The notes beneath the pieces were generated by a model. That model saw nothing but the letters and a program-made list of their open reading frames with translations, did no database searches and was not told the origin of the DNA. A stretch of DNA of 7,087 nucleotides. Origin: Candidatus Poribacteria bacterium. Its GTDB lineage: Bacteria > Poribacteria > WGA-4E > WGA-3G. Shown one piece after another: positions 6,079 to 7,087 of the stretch. Every line of letters begins with the position of its first letter. Position 1 is the stretch's first letter. Position numbers and translations under genes: made by a program. Location: the NCBI GenBank assembly GCA_009842375.1, contig VYFM01000397.1:1-7087 (forward strand), written 5' to 3'.

Positions 6079-6640
6079 GATTGATCTCACATAACTTAAT
6101 CGGTGCGCCCATTTTGGACCTGTTGAATGCGCCTGGCCGGGGCCACATATGAAAATCGACGCGGCAGATTTCCTTCAGGAAGGCTCTGCCCGGGTTGTAT
6201 CCGGCTTCTAACGTGTATCCTTCCAGGACGGCCGTGCCCCAGAGTTTCATATTCCGCCTGGATACCTCGCCCTGGACGGCCAAGATCGTCGCAATTTGCC
6301 GCCGGAACAACGTGCCGATCCGGGCCTTTAACCGCGGATCAAAGGGCACGGATTGATCCCATTTCCGGCTGACTTCGTACAGGCGCTTTCCTCTCGACGT
6401 TTTGGGCTTCAATGCGTCCAGCCCGCCGCTTTCGTACTTGCGAATCCATTTATATATCGTCGCCTGGTGGACGATCTGAAGACGGCCCGCCGGATGAATC
6501 CAGATCCGGGCTTCCGCAAACCGGACGGCATTGCCCCGGCCCGGGCTTCTGTGCTGGAAGCGAAGTGCGGCGCAGATCACTTCCAGGCGGAAGCGGGCCA
6601 CGGCGGCGGGATCGGCATTCGTCAACCTGTATGCGGACAC
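6008..6640 (-). CDS. MuA-like transposase N-terminal fragment lacking the DDE domain
   Basis: A 210-residue protein from GTG 6640, three bases after the regulator's TAA, with GGGG seven bases before it. An ATG at 6691 is open but lies inside the regulator gene. Residues about 10-85 look like the DNA-binding part of Mu-type transposases: a helical segment, a HPAGRLQIVHQATIYKWIRKYE helix-turn-helix, then the GGLDALKPKTSRGKRL link. Residues about 97-160 (DPRLKARIGTLFRRQ onward) resemble the second DNA-binding subdomain. In complete relatives a DDE catalytic core of several hundred residues follows. Here the resemblance stops near residue 165, and the last 23 codons or so overlap the next gene in another frame. 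Without the DDE core it cannot transpose DNA; it may still bind phage ends or a promoter. Most likely it is a deletion remnant, although a stand-alone DNA-binding protein is possible. Confidence 0.55.
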   Translation of the reverse strand: MSAYRLTNADPAAVARFRLEVICAALRFQHRSPGRGNAVRFAEARIWIHPAGRLQIVHQATIYKWIRKYESGGLDALKPKTSRGKRLYEVSRKWDQSVPFDPRLKARIGTLFRRQIATILAVQGEVSRRNMKLWGTAVLEGYTLEAGYNPGRAFLKEICRVDFHMWPRPGAFNRSKMGAPIKLCEINHDQRPLHATTPADSSARKPSQIH

Positions 6641-6642
6641 TC

Positions 6643-7005
6643 TTATTCCCCGGTTTCCAGTATCTCGGCCTGGATATTCAATATCCGGCACAAATCCGTA
6701 ACCCGGCCCAGACGGGGAGTGTGCCCGTCCCGCAGCTGCTGGCAGTAGGTTCTCGGCAAGCCATTCAGCTCCATCAACACTCGGATATATCGGCTTTTTT
6801 CGCCTATCGCGTCCAGCGCCATGGGAAGGAATCCAGTTGCGTCGGCTTCCTGGACCTTTCCATCACTACGGACGCGCCGGAATCGGTACTTTAGATTGAT
6901 CCGAGACAATATCCGCTGCGCGGTTACCAGGGACGGATTGACCTTCCCCCGCCGCATTCTCGATATTGCTCCGCCCAGGTTGGTTCCCCGATAAATCGCG
7001 TCCAC
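6643..7005 (-). CDS. XRE-like DNA-binding regulator with two helix-turn-helix-like halves
   Basis: Probable phage regulator of 120 residues from GTG 7005 to TAA 6643, directly upstream of the transposase-like gene, as expected for a Mu-type repressor or Ner-like protein. The first half (residues about 8-40, LGGAISRMRRGKVNPSLVTA) has the recognition-helix and wing pattern of Cro/C1-type domains. The second half (residues about 60-115, LPMALDAIGEKSRYIRVL, then YCQQLRDGHTPRLGRVTDL) repeats the same layout. The start is doubtful: coding-like sequence of the right kind (ELEARIKDRP) continues 11 codons upstream to TGA 7040-7038 without any usual start codon, so helix 1 of the first domain is cut by the GTG start. 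Either a frameshift or mutation has damaged the N-terminus, or an unusual start is used. Confidence 0.6.
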   Translation of the reverse strand: MDAIYRGTNLGGAISRMRRGKVNPSLVTAQRILSRINLKYRFRRVRSDGKVQEADATGFLPMALDAIGEKSRYIRVLMELNGLPRTYCQQLRDGHTPRLGRVTDLCRILNIQAEILETGE

Positions 7006-7028
7006 TGGACGGTCTTTGATCCGAGCTT

Positions 7029-7087
7029 CTAATTCGTGTCAGGCAGAAAACCCCGATTTTCGGCGGCATTCCGGCGTGAATCCATTC
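7029..7087 (-). CDS. possible C-terminal end of an upstream gene (partial)
   Basis: An open frame enters from the right edge and ends at TAG 7031-7029; an ATG at 7085 would give only MDSRRNAAENRGFLPDTN. The stretch is short, so coding cannot be judged. If real, it would end 23 bases before the GTG of the regulator, compatible with one operon. The other minus frames across this 82-base edge are also open or end at TGA 7040, so none is clearly favoured. Confidence 0.2.
   Translation of the reverse strand, partial: MDSRRNAAENRGFLPDTN

Noticed and set aside
6866..7069. 67-codon minus-strand frame starting MPPKIGVFC
   Set aside because: After the first dozen codons it overlaps the regulator in another frame and reads as Ser/Arg/Gly-rich shadow sequence.
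1..7087. tRNA, rRNA or CRISPR array
   Set aside because: No cloverleaf-like segment, rRNA-like stretch or regularly spaced direct repeats were seen on either strand.

Overview
This window is about 60% G+C and every gene I can support lies on the minus strand, so the direction of transcription is right to left. It looks like part of a prophage, or prophage remnant, of a transposable (Mu/B3-like) phage with a lambda-like tail tip, in a Gram-negative bacterium. The phage call rests on three genes: a large TipJ-type tail-tip protein, an NlpC/P60-type tail assembly protein directly upstream of it, and a protein resembling the DNA-binding N-terminal part of MuA-type transposases. The host cannot be named from this sequence; a high-G+C proteobacterium or desulfobacterium would fit.

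Layout in transcription order. (1) 7087-7029: possible tail end of an upstream gene. (2) 7005-6643: small regulator that seems to carry two helix-turn-helix units. (3) 6640-6008: MuA-like N-terminal fragment without a DDE catalytic domain. (4) 6078-5512 and 5512-5153: two tightly coupled helical proteins of unknown role that share a short C-terminal motif. (5) 5133-4528: a possible 47-residue ORF, then a 76-residue charged protein and an 81-residue coiled-coil protein joined by an ATGA overlap. (6) 4531-4329: a 211-base stretch with no normal gene, holding three tiny end-to-end ORFs and a hairpin. (7) 4316-3909: NlpC/P60-type tail protein. (8) 3918-49: the 1289-residue tail-tip protein, starting at a TTG inside the end of the NlpC gene. 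(9) 15-1: Shine-Dalgarno and GTG of the next gene, which runs off the left edge.

The last two genes form a typical tail-tip cassette: a cell-wall hydrolase-like assembly factor followed by the receptor-binding tip protein. The tip protein appears to join a gpI-like head, a J-like core, a fibronectin-III-like domain and two repeated modules that each end in a short collagen-like Gly-X-Y run. The regulator/transposase part and the tail-tip part sit unusually close. The head, tail-tube and tape-measure genes expected between them are absent, and the transposase lacks its catalytic part, so a large internal deletion is the simplest explanation. The small genes in between are the least understood part of the window.
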